Positions 36,724 through 45,498 of a DNA stretch of 64,000 nt are shown piece by piece. The translations under genes and the position numbers were made by a program. A model generated the notes under the pieces. It had not been told where the DNA came from, made no database searches, and saw only the letters and a program-made list of their open reading frames with translations. This DNA comes from G013214665 sp964649815 (lineage in GTDB: Bacteria; Pseudomonadota; Alphaproteobacteria; Rhodobacterales; Rhodobacteraceae): NCBI GenBank assembly GCA_964649815.1, contig CAZYQC010000009.1, positions 1 to 64,000 on the forward strand. The letters are read 5' to 3'. Position 1 is the stretch's first letter. Every line of letters starts with the position of its first letter.

Positions 36724-38135
36724 AGATTGCAGCGAAATATCTGCCGTTTTCGGACGCTGCATCGGACACGTTGCCGATGGGCCAGCTGTTGCGCCTGTCG
36801 TTGTTCCAAGTGTCGGTGGGCATGGCGACGGTCATGCTGCTTGGTACGCTGAACCGGGTGATGATCGTTGAGATGGGCGTGCCTGCGATGGTCGTGGCCT
36901 TTATGATCGCCCTGCCGGTTCTGATCGCGCCGTTTCGGGCGCTGTTGGGCTTTCGCTCGGACACGTATCGCTCGGCGATTGGGTGGAAACGTATCCCCTA
37001 CATTTGGTTCGGCTCTTTGTGGCAATTCGGCGGATTGGCCGTCATGCCGTTTGCCCTGCTTGTCTTGGGCGGCGGGCCGACCCATGAGATCCCCTTCGCT
37101 GGAGAGATCCTCGCCGCGCTCGCATTTTTGATGACGGGCCTGGGCATTCACATGACCCAGACGGCGGGTTTGGCGTTGGCTTCGGACCGGGCAACTGATG
37201 AGACGCGGCCGCGCGTTGTTGCATTGCTCTATGTGATGTTCTTGGTCGGCATGGGTGTGTCGTCCTTGATCATCGGTGGATTGCTAAGCGATTACAGTGC
37301 GTTACGCCTAATTCGCGTGGTGCAAGGCGCCGCTGTCGTCACCCTCTTGCTCAACCTCATTGCCTTGTGGCGGCAGGAAAACGTGCGACCCATGAGCCGT
37401 GAAGAACGGGCCGCAGCGCGGCCGCTTTTCTCGCGCGCGATGGCCGATCTGAGCCAGGGTGGCCAAGCCGGACGGCTGTTGGCTTGCGTGTTCGTCGGCA
37501 CCGTGGCCTTTAACATGCAGGATGTGTTGTTAGAGCCTTACGGCGGCGAAATTCTGGGCCTCTCGGTGGCGGCGACCACGGTTTTGACGGCGCTCTGGGC
37601 CGCTGGCGCACTGGTCGGCTTTATCTGGGCCGGGGCGCGGCTTGCGCGTGGCTCGAATTCTTACCGCCTGGCGGGCGGCGGCATCTTGGCGGGCATTTGG
37701 GCCTTTTCGATGGTCATTTTCGCGGCGCCAATGCAGATCAACGGCCTGTTTTATGCAGGCGCTTTCCTGATCGGATATGGCGGCGGGCTGTTTGCGGTTT
37801 CCACGCTGACGGCCGCGATGACCATGCCGATGGGCCATACCGCAGGCCGCGGATTGGCCTTGGGTGCATGGGGCGCGGCCCAAGCAACGGCTGCAGGGCT
37901 TGCCATCGCTTTGGGCGGTGCCCTGCGGGATTGGATTGGCGCCATCGCGGAATCCGGTGCCTGGGGCGAGACGCTCGCCACGCCCGCGACGGGTTACTCT
38001 TTCGTTTATCACACCGAGATTGGCTTGCTTTTTGCCACGCTCGTGATCCTGGGACCATTAGTGCGCAGGTCTGGTCCCCTCACCCCACCGAAATCGGACC
38101 CCCGGCCCCTTGGGCTGGCCGATTTCCCAACATGA
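36720..38135 (+). CDS. lhaA: Light-harvesting complex 1 assembly protein LhaA (PucC family)
   Basis: A 471-residue MFS protein of the bacteriochlorophyll-delivery group with about twelve spans. Landmarks are LNRVMIVEMGVPAMVVAFMI, LGFRSDTYRSAIGWKRIPYIW and FNMQDVLLEPYGGEILGLSV. LhaA helps assemble LH1 around the reaction centre and is encoded upstream of puhA in all Rhodobacterales clusters. It is coupled to bchM; puhA follows after 26 bp. Confidence 0.95.
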   Translation: MKIAAKYLPFSDAASDTLPMGQLLRLSLFQVSVGMATVMLLGTLNRVMIVEMGVPAMVVAFMIALPVLIAPFRALLGFRSDTYRSAIGWKRIPYIWFGSLWQFGGLAVMPFALLVLGGGPTHEIPFAGEILAALAFLMTGLGIHMTQTAGLALASDRATDETRPRVVALLYVMFLVGMGVSSLIIGGLLSDYSALRLIRVVQGAAVVTLLLNLIALWRQENVRPMSREERAAARPLFSRAMADLSQGGQAGRLLACVFVGTVAFNMQDVLLEPYGGEILGLSVAATTVLTALWAAGALVGFIWAGARLARGSNSYRLAGGGILAGIWAFSMVIFAAPMQINGLFYAGAFLIGYGGGLFAVSTLTAAMTMPMGHTAGRGLALGAWGAAQATAAGLAIALGGALRDWIGAIAESGAWGETLATPATGYSFVYHTEIGLLFATLVILGPLVRRSGPLTPPKSDPRPLGLADFPT

Positions 38136-38161
38136 CACCGCTCTGACAGGAGGAATACGGT

Positions 38162-38929
38162 ATGGATTTAACATTCTTTGGGGGGATAGACCTGGCGGCC
38201 GTCGCGCTATGGCTGTTTTACCTCTTTTTTGCGGGGCTGGTTATCTGGCTCCAGCGCGAAAACATGCGCGAAGGTTATCCGATGGAGGATGAGACCGGCG
38301 CCGAAAGCGCCAATCAAGGGCCTTATCCAATCCCCTACGACAAAACCTTCAAGCTGCCGCATGGCCGTGGCGAAGTGACCGTGCCGTCCGGTCAAAGGGG
38401 CGACCGGGATGACCTGGCTCTGGCGCCAGGCGCACCCGGCGATCCGTTGACACCGACAGGTGATCCGATGATGGACGGTGTTGGACCGGCGTCTTGGGCG
38501 CCACGCCGTGATGTGCCGGAACTGGATGGCCACGGGCATCCAAAGATCGTTCCCATGTCTGGCCATAGCGATTTCCACGTTTCTGCTGGGCGGGATCCAC
38601 GGGGCAAACCGGTGATGGCCGGTGACGGTGAAACCGTCGGTACGATCAGCGACATGTGGATCGACGCAGCCGAACAGATGGTTCGCTATCTCGAAATCGA
38701 TCTCGACGCCAAATGGGGCGACGGCAAGCGTTTGGTCCCGATGACCTTGACCCGGATCAAGTCGGATCACGTCAAGATCAGCTCAATCTACGGCAAGCAT
38801 TTCGCGACTGTGCCCAGCACCGCCAGCATGAGCCAAGTGACCCTCCTCGAGGAAGAGAAGATCTCGGCCTACTACGCCGGGGGCAAGCTTTATGCGGACC
38901 AGCGCCGCAGCGAGCCGCCGATATCCTAA
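38162..38929 (+). CDS. puhA: Photosynthetic reaction centre H subunit
   Basis: A 255-residue H subunit. One N-terminal membrane span (LAAVALWLFYLFFAGLVIWL) is followed by QRENMREGYPME and a large cytoplasmic PRC-barrel domain with GTISDMWIDAAEQMVRYLEI. The length is normal. AGGAGGAAT precedes the ATG. A 12-bp hairpin lies directly after the stop codon. Confidence 0.97.
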   Translation: MDLTFFGGIDLAAVALWLFYLFFAGLVIWLQRENMREGYPMEDETGAESANQGPYPIPYDKTFKLPHGRGEVTVPSGQRGDRDDLALAPGAPGDPLTPTGDPMMDGVGPASWAPRRDVPELDGHGHPKIVPMSGHSDFHVSAGRDPRGKPVMAGDGETVGTISDMWIDAAEQMVRYLEIDLDAKWGDGKRLVPMTLTRIKSDHVKISSIYGKHFATVPSTASMSQVTLLEEEKISAYYAGGKLYADQRRSEPPIS

Positions 38930-38937
38930 GTGCCACC

Positions 38938-38966
38938 GCTCTGGCGGCGTGCGCCGCCGCCAGAGC
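38938..38966 (+). promoter_or_regulatory. Intercistronic hairpin between puhA and puhB
   Basis: Perfect 12-bp arms GCTCTGGCGGCG (38938-38949) and CGCCGCCAGAGC (38955-38966) with loop TGCGC, starting 9 bases after the puhA stop. There is no U-run, so it looks like a 3' stabiliser or partial attenuator that would raise puhA message relative to downstream genes. Confidence 0.65.
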
Positions 38967-38995
38967 CAACTCAACCATCAAGGAGGAAGTGCGCC

Positions 38996-39631
38996 ATGTC
39001 CGACCACGATGATTTTGCTTTTGAACCCATCAAAGGCCTGCCAGAGCGATTGCCCGCAGGCGAAGAGATCCTTTGGCAAGGCAAACCCAACTGGATGGCT
39101 CTCGCGCGGGAAAGCCTGCTGCTCAATTGGGTGATCGGATACTTCTTGTTGTTGGCGCTTTGGCGCTTTGGCGTCACCTATGACACACTGACACTGGACC
39201 GGGCGATAAATGGCACGGTGCCATTTCTTGTCTTGGGGCTCTTGGCGGCTGGCCTGATCATGCTGATCGCATGGATTCAGGCACGCGTGACGGTGTACAC
39301 AATCACGAATGCCCGGGTTGTTCTGCGCATTGGCGCGGCGCTCACATTGTCGCTGAACCTGCCGTTCACCAAGATCGAAGCTGCATCGCTGGATCAGCGC
39401 AAGCGCGGCACCGGAACAATCGCTCTGCAGACGACCGATAAGACCAAGATCAGCTATCTTGTTCTCTGGCCGCACATGCGGCCCTGGAAGATGAACCCAG
39501 CACAGCCCGCGCTGCGCTGCATCGACGACGCTCAATCCGTGGCCAGGCTCCTGGCCGATGCTGCGGATGCGCGCCTCAGCCAACCTCAGATCGAACGTCA
39601 GCCCTTGGGCGACGCCGTCGCGGCGGAGTGA
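38996..39631 (+). CDS. puhB: Photosynthetic complex assembly protein PuhB
   Basis: A 211-residue membrane protein with an N-terminal soluble part (GLPERLPAGEEILWQGKPNW), two or three spans and a PH-like domain (VYTITNARVVLRIGAAL, FTKIEAASLDQRKRGTG). PuhB helps reaction-centre assembly in Rhodobacter. The ATG at 38996 is preceded by AAGGAGGAAG. It follows puhA and leads into puhC with a 6-bp gap. Confidence 0.93.
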   Translation: MSDHDDFAFEPIKGLPERLPAGEEILWQGKPNWMALARESLLLNWVIGYFLLLALWRFGVTYDTLTLDRAINGTVPFLVLGLLAAGLIMLIAWIQARVTVYTITNARVVLRIGAALTLSLNLPFTKIEAASLDQRKRGTGTIALQTTDKTKISYLVLWPHMRPWKMNPAQPALRCIDDAQSVARLLADAADARLSQPQIERQPLGDAVAAE

Positions 39632-39637
39632 TTGATC

Positions 39638-40132
39638 ATGAGCGACACGCATCACACCCCTGCCAATTTCCGAACACCCTCGGATGATTTGATCCCACGC
39701 TGGTTACAGCGGGTCATTCTGGGCCTGTGTCTGACCGTTTTGGCCCTCGTCAGCTTTGCCAAGATCACAGACCGCCCGCTCGAGGCCGTCCCGGCCAACA
39801 CGCCGGTCTTGTCTGAGGTCCACGTGGTGCTCGCGGCGCAAAGCGACGGTGCCACACAGATCTACGCCCCTGGCGGCGACCTTTTGGTTGACCTGCCCTC
39901 TACCAAAGCCGGGTTCATTTCCGGCATTGTCCGCGTTTTGGAACGGCAACGCGGCCTGTCCAAAATCGCCATGTCCGAACCAGTCGCGCTGCAATTGCGC
40001 GACGGCGGCCGCATCACGCTCGTCGATCCTTCGACGGGCTGGTCGGTCGAGCTGAAAAGCTACGGCGCCAACAACACCCGAGCCTTCGCCACGCTCTTGG
40101 GTGTGCCCACTCCAGCAGAAGGAAGCCACTGA
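39638..40132 (+). CDS. puhC: Photosynthetic complex assembly protein PuhC
   Basis: A 164-residue protein with a short cytoplasmic N-terminus, one membrane span (VILGLCLTVLALVSFAKIT) and a periplasmic domain, the profile of PuhC, which is needed for LH1/reaction-centre organisation. The ATG at 39638 is chosen over the TTG at 39632. Its stop shares a base with the next start (TGATG). Confidence 0.9.
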   Translation: MSDTHHTPANFRTPSDDLIPRWLQRVILGLCLTVLALVSFAKITDRPLEAVPANTPVLSEVHVVLAAQSDGATQIYAPGGDLLVDLPSTKAGFISGIVRVLERQRGLSKIAMSEPVALQLRDGGRITLVDPSTGWSVELKSYGANNTRAFATLLGVPTPAEGSH

Positions 40133-40428
40133 TGGGATTACTAACTCGCGAAACCGAACGCGCGCCTTGCACGGTCGAGATCTCACATAAGTTTGAGAGC
40201 CTTCACGCGCATGTGCGTTTCAACAACGGAGCCGTCGTTTACCCAGGAGACGAAGTCCAAGTCCAAGGCCCCGAGATCATGGCGCCATTTGGGGAAATCG
40301 TCACCGAAGAGCGCGAGGCAATCATCACACGCGCCTCTCGGCTCGAGCGGCTCTGGACCCGCTTGACCGGCGATCTCGAGGTCATGGAGCTTTGCGAATT
40401 TTCATTCTCCGAGGAGGTGACGCTATGA
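40132..40428 (+). CDS. Conserved small protein between puhC and acsF
   Basis: A 98-residue soluble protein without a signal peptide or membrane span. A gene of this size at this position is common in alphaproteobacterial photosynthesis clusters, but its function is not established. It overlaps puhC by one base and acsF by ATGA, so it is made in fixed proportion with them. A role linked to AcsF or complex assembly is inferred only from position. Confidence 0.75.
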   Translation: MGLLTRETERAPCTVEISHKFESLHAHVRFNNGAVVYPGDEVQVQGPEIMAPFGEIVTEEREAIITRASRLERLWTRLTGDLEVMELCEFSFSEEVTL

Positions 40429-41540
40429 ACATGCAGATCAAACACTCCGCCGACGCGACCACCGTCGAAGAAGGCCTGGCCATTCAGGAAGAGCTGGCAA
40501 AGTTCGACAGCGACGCTGCAACTGCTCTGGCGATGAAAAACACATTGCTCACGCCCCGGTTCTACACGACCGACTTTGATGAGCTTGATGCAATCGATGT
40601 CTCATCTGTGCGCGAAGATTGGGACAAACTGATCGACCAGATGGTCAGCGACCCCAACAAAGGGCATTTCAAGAAAAATGAGGATTGGGATCACGTCGAT
40701 TGGGACGGTATGGACCCGCATCTGAAAAAAGAGTTCATTGATTTTCTGGTCTCTTCCTGCACGGCCGAGTTCTCGGGCTGTGTGCTCTACAAAGAGATGA
40801 AGCGCCGCGGAAATAACGACGATATCACGCAGCTCTTTCAACTGATGGCCCGCGACGAAGCGCGCCATGCGGGCTTTATCAACGATGCCCTGCGCGAAGC
40901 CGGCATCGCCGTGAATTTGGGCTTTCTGACCCAGAAGAAAAAATACACCTACTTTCGGCCGAAATTCATCTACTACGCGACCTATCTCAGCGAAAAGATC
41001 GGCTATGCGCGTTACATCACGATTTTCCGGCACCTGCAGGAAAATCCTCAGCATCGTTTCCATCCGATTTTCAAATGGTTCGAGGAATGGTGCAATGATG
41101 AGTTCTCGCACGGCGAAGCTTTTGCCCTGTTGATGAAAACCGACCCGAAACTGACGTCGGGCATCAACGTTTACTGGATCAAATTCTTCCTGACAGCGGT
41201 TTACGCGACGATGTATGTCCGCGATCACCAGCGCCCTGCCTTTCACGAGGCCTTGGGCGTTGATCCCGATTGGTATGCCTATGAGGTCTTCACCAAGACC
41301 TCAAAGCTCAGCGAACAGATTTTCCCGATCACGCTCGACATCGACCACCCGCGCTGGCAACCCACGCTCGAGGCGCTCTATCGCGCGAACGCGGATCTGG
41401 CTGAAGCGACGGAGAACAATCAAACGATGCGCAAAATCGGTGCGCAGCTGCGCGCGGGATGGGCCTTTGTAAAGCTGATCACGATCCCCGCCAAGTCGCA
41501 CCAAGTGCCAGAAAGCACCCGCCTGGAGCCAGCCTATTGA
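40425..41540 (+). CDS. acsF: Mg-protoporphyrin IX monomethyl ester oxidative cyclase (aerobic)
   Basis: A 371-residue diiron enzyme forming ring E with O2. Carboxylate/histidine iron ligands lie in ARDEARHAGFIND and WCNDEFSHGEAF, with an earlier Glu in CTAEFSGCVLY. The start at 40425 overlaps the small gene upstream. It ends 555 bp before puhE, a large gap filled by a tandem repeat. Its presence, with no bchE visible, fits strictly aerobic pigment synthesis. Confidence 0.96.
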   Translation: MNMQIKHSADATTVEEGLAIQEELAKFDSDAATALAMKNTLLTPRFYTTDFDELDAIDVSSVREDWDKLIDQMVSDPNKGHFKKNEDWDHVDWDGMDPHLKKEFIDFLVSSCTAEFSGCVLYKEMKRRGNNDDITQLFQLMARDEARHAGFINDALREAGIAVNLGFLTQKKKYTYFRPKFIYYATYLSEKIGYARYITIFRHLQENPQHRFHPIFKWFEEWCNDEFSHGEAFALLMKTDPKLTSGINVYWIKFFLTAVYATMYVRDHQRPAFHEALGVDPDWYAYEVFTKTSKLSEQIFPITLDIDHPRWQPTLEALYRANADLAEATENNQTMRKIGAQLRAGWAFVKLITIPAKSHQVPESTRLEPAY

Positions 41541-41567
41541 CCCCCACCCCAGGCATACCATCCGGCC

Positions 41568-42090
41568 CCACCCCGGGCCTGACCCCCGCCCCGGCCCCGA
41601 CCCGGGGCCTCGCCACCCCCGGCGCACCACACGCCGCTGTTGGCGCATCACGTCAGACCCCGGATCAAGTCCGGGGAGGGTTCCTGGAGGGCCAAACCTA
41701 CAAACCAAACCCCGCCCCGGGCCTGACCCGGGGCCCCGCCACCCCAAACGCACCACACGCCGCCGCTGGCGCATCACGTCAGACCCCGGATCAAGTCCGG
41801 GGAGGGTTCCTGGCGGGCCAAACCTACAAACCAAACCCCGCCCCGGGCCCGACCCGGGGCCTCGCCACCCCCGGCGCACCACACGCCGCTGTTGGCGCTT
41901 CACGTCGGACCCCGGATCAAGTNNNNNNNNNNNNNNNNNNNNNNNNNNNNNNNNNNNNNNNNNNNNNNNNNNNNNNNNNNNNNNNNNNNNNNNNNNNNNN
42001 NNNNNNNNNNNNNNNNNNNNNNCCCCCGGCGCACCACACGCCGCTGTTGGCGCTTCACGTCGGACCCCGGATCAAGTTCGCGGAGGGTCA
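41568..42090. repeat. 126-bp tandem repeat array between acsF and puhE, interrupted by an assembly gap
   Basis: The marker CGTC[A/G]GACCCCGGATCAAGT recurs at 41651, 41777 and 41903 (period exactly 126) and again at 42058 beyond the gap. Each unit holds two perfect hairpins, GCCCCGGG/CCCGGGGC and CCCCGGA/TCCGGGG. The last unit degenerates and its end forms the puhE ribosome site region (GCGGAGGG). Because 126 is a multiple of three, frames stay open on both strands; these are not considered genes. The true copy number is unknown. Confidence 0.85.
41923..42022. other. Assembly gap of exactly 100 N
   Basis: The run of 100 N is a scaffold placeholder. It falls inside the tandem repeat, so the gap probably reflects collapse of nearly identical units and its real size is unknown. 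Confidence 0.95.
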
Positions 42091-42095
42091 CACGC

Positions 42096-42905
42096 ATGAC
42101 CCCTTGGTACGCTGCTCTCGTTGCTCTTTTTGTCTGGTGGTTTTCGACCGGGCTCATTCTGATGATGGTCAAGCGGGCCGATCAGAATGGCCCGACGGCC
42201 CGTCAGAACGCGACGTTGGCAAGCGTGCCGCTTCTTGCCGCTGGCATCCTTGGCTTTTGGTGGTCGCTGCCCGAGGAAAACCTGCTTGGCGTCTACATCG
42301 CTTTTTTGTCTGCCCTTGCGATCTGGGGTTGGATCGAGATTTCCTTCCTGACCGGCGTCATCACCGGCCCATCGCGCGCGTCGTCAAAAGGCGCGACATC
42401 CCAAGGCGATCGCTTTTGGCAAGCCTTCGCAACCGTTGCCTATCACGAGCTTTTGCTGGCCGCTGTTCTCGTCGCTTTGTTCGCGCTGGCCCAGGACGCG
42501 CCCAATATCTTTGGCAAATGGACCTTTGCGATCCTCTTTTTTGCCAGGATATCTGCCAAACTGAACCTCTTTCTTGGCGTCCCGCGGGTCCATACGGACT
42601 TCCTCCCGCAGGCGCTTGAACATCTCCAAAGCCACTTCGGCCCGCGCCGGATGTCCTGGCTTTTCCCTGTATCCGTCACTGGATTGACGGCGGCTATCTT
42701 CTGCTGGGTGCATCTCTTGCTCACCACGCAGGCCGCTTACAAGGTCGAAGGCTTTGCCCTGTTGACCGCACTGACTGCGTTGGCCCTTCTTGAACATTGG
42801 GTAATGGTTCTTCCCATTCCCGATGAACGCCTCTGGCGCTGGATGTTGCCAACTCCGAAACCCACACAAGATCAAAAGACCCAAGGGGGACATCATGGAC
42901 TTTGA
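42096..42905 (+). CDS. puhE: Photosynthetic complex assembly protein PuhE
   Basis: A 269-residue membrane protein with about seven spans, for example WYAALVALFVWWFSTGLILMM at the N-terminus and LFLGVPRVHTDFLPQALEHL, a highly conserved loop of this family. PuhE modulates bacteriochlorophyll production and complex assembly in Rhodobacter. The ATG at 42096 follows GCGGAGGG, the degenerate end of the upstream repeat. Its 3' end overlaps the start of hemA. Confidence 0.92.
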   Translation: MTPWYAALVALFVWWFSTGLILMMVKRADQNGPTARQNATLASVPLLAAGILGFWWSLPEENLLGVYIAFLSALAIWGWIEISFLTGVITGPSRASSKGATSQGDRFWQAFATVAYHELLLAAVLVALFALAQDAPNIFGKWTFAILFFARISAKLNLFLGVPRVHTDFLPQALEHLQSHFGPRRMSWLFPVSVTGLTAAIFCWVHLLLTTQAAYKVEGFALLTALTALALLEHWVMVLPIPDERLWRWMLPTPKPTQDQKTQGGHHGL

Positions 42906-44109
42906 TGCGTTGTTCCAAACACAACTGACCACGCTGAAAGAGGAAGGCAATTATCGCATTTTTGCCGAGCTCGAACGCCTCAGCGGCTCCTTTCCACGTG
43001 CCAAGTGTCACGACGATGATGCGCCTGATCACGTGACCGTTTGGTGCTCTAACGACTACTTGGGCATGGGCCAGCATCCCAAGGTGACGGCCGCGATGAA
43101 AGACACCATCGACAGCTGCGGCGCTGGCGCCGGTGGCACACGCAACATCTCTGGGACGAACCACGCCCACAAGCTGCTCGAAGCAGAGCTCGCCGACCTG
43201 CACGGCAAGCAAAGCGCACTGCTTTTTACCTCGGGCTACGTGTCAAACTGGGCGGCCCTGTCGACCCTCGGCAGTCGCCTGCCCGACGCGGTGATCCTCT
43301 CAGACGAGCTCAATCACGCCTCGATGATCGAAGGCATCCGCCACGCCCGCTGCCAAAAGGTCATCTGGAAGCACAACGACCCCGAAGACCTCGACCGCAA
43401 GCTGGCTGCCTTGCCTGCAAACGCACCTAAAATCGTCGCCTTTGAATCGGTTTATTCGATGGATGGCGACATCTGCCCGATGGCCGAAATTGTCGAAGTC
43501 GCCGAAAAGCACGGCGCGATGACCTATCTCGACGAGGTTCACGCCGTTGGCCTCTACGGGCCTCGCGGCGGCGGCATTTCTGAACGCGAAGGTCTCGCCG
43601 ATCGGATCACATTGATCGAAGGCACGCTTGGCAAAGCATACGGCGTCGTTGGCGGTTATGTGACCGGTTCCGAGGCGCTGTGCGATTTTATCCGCTCTTT
43701 CGCGTCGGGCTTTATTTTCACCACGGCCCTGCCCCCTGCTGTTGCCGCAGCGGCGCGGGTCTCCATCCAGCATCTCAAAAACAGCGATGAAGAACGTCGC
43801 GCGCAGCGTGAGCGGGTCGCCTATCTGCGCAAACGCCTGGACCAAGAGGGCATCCCCCACCTGGAAAACCCAAGCCATATCATCCCCGTGATGATCAAAG
43901 ACCCGGTCAAATGCCGTATGATTTCAGACTACCTGTTGCAGCAATACGGCATCTACGTGCAGCCCATCAATTATCCCACTGTGCCCAAAGGCACCGAGCG
44001 TCTGCGCTTTACCCCCTCCCCCTTCCACAGCTTTGATGACATCGATCATCTGGTGCTGGCTCTCAAAGACCTTTGGAAGCAATGCGCGATCAGCCACGCG
44101 GTCGCATAA
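42895..44109 (+). CDS. hemA: 5-aminolevulinate synthase
   Basis: A 404-residue PLP enzyme condensing glycine and succinyl-CoA, the first step of tetrapyrrole synthesis in alphaproteobacteria. The PLP lysine lies in LIEGTLGKAYGVVGGYV, and the glycine-rich segment GAGAGGTRNISGTNHAH is typical. The ATG at 42895 follows AAGGGGGA and overlaps puhE by 11 bp, so hemA is part of the superoperon. The genome may hold another copy elsewhere. Confidence 0.96.
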   Translation: MDFDALFQTQLTTLKEEGNYRIFAELERLSGSFPRAKCHDDDAPDHVTVWCSNDYLGMGQHPKVTAAMKDTIDSCGAGAGGTRNISGTNHAHKLLEAELADLHGKQSALLFTSGYVSNWAALSTLGSRLPDAVILSDELNHASMIEGIRHARCQKVIWKHNDPEDLDRKLAALPANAPKIVAFESVYSMDGDICPMAEIVEVAEKHGAMTYLDEVHAVGLYGPRGGGISEREGLADRITLIEGTLGKAYGVVGGYVTGSEALCDFIRSFASGFIFTTALPPAVAAAARVSIQHLKNSDEERRAQRERVAYLRKRLDQEGIPHLENPSHIIPVMIKDPVKCRMISDYLLQQYGIYVQPINYPTVPKGTERLRFTPSPFHSFDDIDHLVLALKDLWKQCAISHAVA

Positions 44110-44215
44110 CCGACCTGTGAGATGAATTGAGAATAAATTGGGGATTTGACGTGTTTACCTTTGAGAAAGGCGCACTAACTCGACCGCTAAAGAATTTCGG
44201 AAGGAGACCAATTCG

Positions 44216-44716
44216 ATGAAACAAACCCGCCGCGAACACCTCGCCCTTTTGGGTGGCACCATCGCCGCTGCAACACTTCCAGCCGCTGCGATGGCAGAGG
44301 ATGGACCAACAACCCACATCGTCGAGATGCTGAATGTTGACCCCGATGACAAGAAACAGCGTCAGGTCTTTAAGCCTGCGGTCATTCACGTCAAGCCGGG
44401 CGATACCGTCAAATTCATGCCGGTTGACCGTGGCCACAACGCCGAGTCTGACGAAGACATGATGCCAGAAGGCGGCGAAATGTTCGAAGGCAAGATCAAC
44501 AAGGAAATCGAAGTCACCTACACGACAGACGGCTGCTATGGCTACTATTGTAAGCCGCACCGCTCGGTCGGCATGGTCGGCTTGGTTCTTGTTGGCGATG
44601 CGGCTGCAAGCCTCGAAGAGGCCAAAGGCGTCCGCCAGCGCGGCAAAGCCAAGCAGCGCTACAAAGACTACTTTGAACAGGCTGACGCAATCTTGGCCGA
44701 GGCATCCTCGAGCTAA
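44216..44716 (+). CDS. Pseudoazurin (type 1 blue copper protein)
   Basis: A 166-residue periplasmic cupredoxin with a twin-arginine-like leader (TRREHLALLGGTIAAATLPA). The copper ligands are visible: His in DRGHNAES and the Cys-His-Met trio in GYYCKPHRSVGMVG. The C-terminal tail is helical, as in pseudoazurins. GGAAGGAGA precedes the ATG. It lies 106 bp after hemA, where a cytochrome c2 gene (cycA) is found in related clusters, so it may donate electrons to the reaction centre. That role is inference. Confidence 0.88.
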   Translation: MKQTRREHLALLGGTIAAATLPAAAMAEDGPTTHIVEMLNVDPDDKKQRQVFKPAVIHVKPGDTVKFMPVDRGHNAESDEDMMPEGGEMFEGKINKEIEVTYTTDGCYGYYCKPHRSVGMVGLVLVGDAAASLEEAKGVRQRGKAKQRYKDYFEQADAILAEASSS

Positions 44717-44741
44717 GCTGCACGCACACAAATTCTCTGGA

Positions 44742-45476
44742 TCAGGCCGGGCGTATGTCCCGGCCTTTTTCGTGTCGCCCAAACAGGGCCACAGCGGCAC
44801 ATCCCGCCAAAACGACCCCTGCGGCCCCCGCCAAAGCTGCGAAATACGTCCACAGAGGCCATTCAGGCGCGCGTTCAGGGTCAATCCGCAAAACAGCGCC
44901 AGGCGACAGCTCTACCCGCTCTTCGCCCGCCAGAGGGCCTGTGCGGTAATCTCTGACCGTTACATTGACCATATCGGTATTGCCCAGCTCCAGGGCCAGC
45001 ACGCCATCTTCTGCTACAGGATAGGCGATGTAACCTGCGTAAACGTGCAGGATATCAACGGTTGGAACAGTCCCCGGTGCAAAGCCGTTGCAGACCGACA
45101 TCGCAAGATAGGCATCAGCAACTGTGTCGAACGGCATCGGAGCGTCTTTGGGGTGCACCATCAGCGACATCGCCTCAAGAGCGACCGCATCGTTGCCCAC
45201 GCGCATTTGCGCGCCTGCAATCATTGCGTCGCCTTGATCCCACGTGCCTTCGCGCAGAGCCTCATACGCCACAACTTCGCCCGGACGCGCGATGAAATCA
45301 GCCGCGTTTCCAAAGACGGCCGGAATATCCGTTGCGGCAAGCGAGACGAACACCTCGATCGCATCCTTGTTGCGGTCGATAATCACCTCCAGATCCGCCG
45401 ACCATACTGGACTGGCGCATAGGCTAAGACAAAGGGCGAGGCTTGCGGGTTTCATCCACGACAGAATAGGCGGCAC
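44742..45476 (-). CDS. Hypothetical exported, membrane-anchored protein
   Basis: A 244-residue protein with an N-terminal signal peptide (LALCLSLCASPVWSADLE) and a C-terminal membrane span (WTYFAALAGAAGVVLAGCAA) ending in a basic tail, so the middle 180 residues are probably periplasmic. No known family was recognised. It lies between the pseudoazurin and cyclase genes on the same strand as the cyclase, 22 bp downstream of it, and may be co-transcribed with it. Confidence 0.65.
   Translation of the reverse strand: MPPILSWMKPASLALCLSLCASPVWSADLEVIIDRNKDAIEVFVSLAATDIPAVFGNAADFIARPGEVVAYEALREGTWDQGDAMIAGAQMRVGNDAVALEAMSLMVHPKDAPMPFDTVADAYLAMSVCNGFAPGTVPTVDILHVYAGYIAYPVAEDGVLALELGNTDMVNVTVRDYRTGPLAGEERVELSPGAVLRIDPERAPEWPLWTYFAALAGAAGVVLAGCAAVALFGRHEKGRDIRPA
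44744..44770 (+). terminator. Rho-independent terminator after the pseudoazurin gene
   Basis: Arms AGGCCGGG (44744-44751) and CCCGGCCT (44759-44766) with a 7-base loop are followed by a T-run. It overlaps the stop codon of the convergent gene and closes the bchF-to-hemA side of the cluster. Confidence 0.85.
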
Positions 45477-45498
45477 GCGACGCGCGGCAACTCAAATC

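Noticed and set aside
41301..41903. Minus-strand frame with a repeating Arg/Gly-rich sequence across the array
   Set aside because: Low-complexity translation of the tandem repeat, antisense to acsF at one end, with no start signal.
41568..42090. Possible CRISPR array
   Set aside because: Units are nearly identical along all 126 bp, with no unique spacers and no cas genes.
41459..42619. Long plus-strand open frame across the 126-bp repeat and the N gap
   Set aside because: It is open only because the repeat length is a multiple of three and N bases carry no stop; it overlaps acsF and puhE in other frames.
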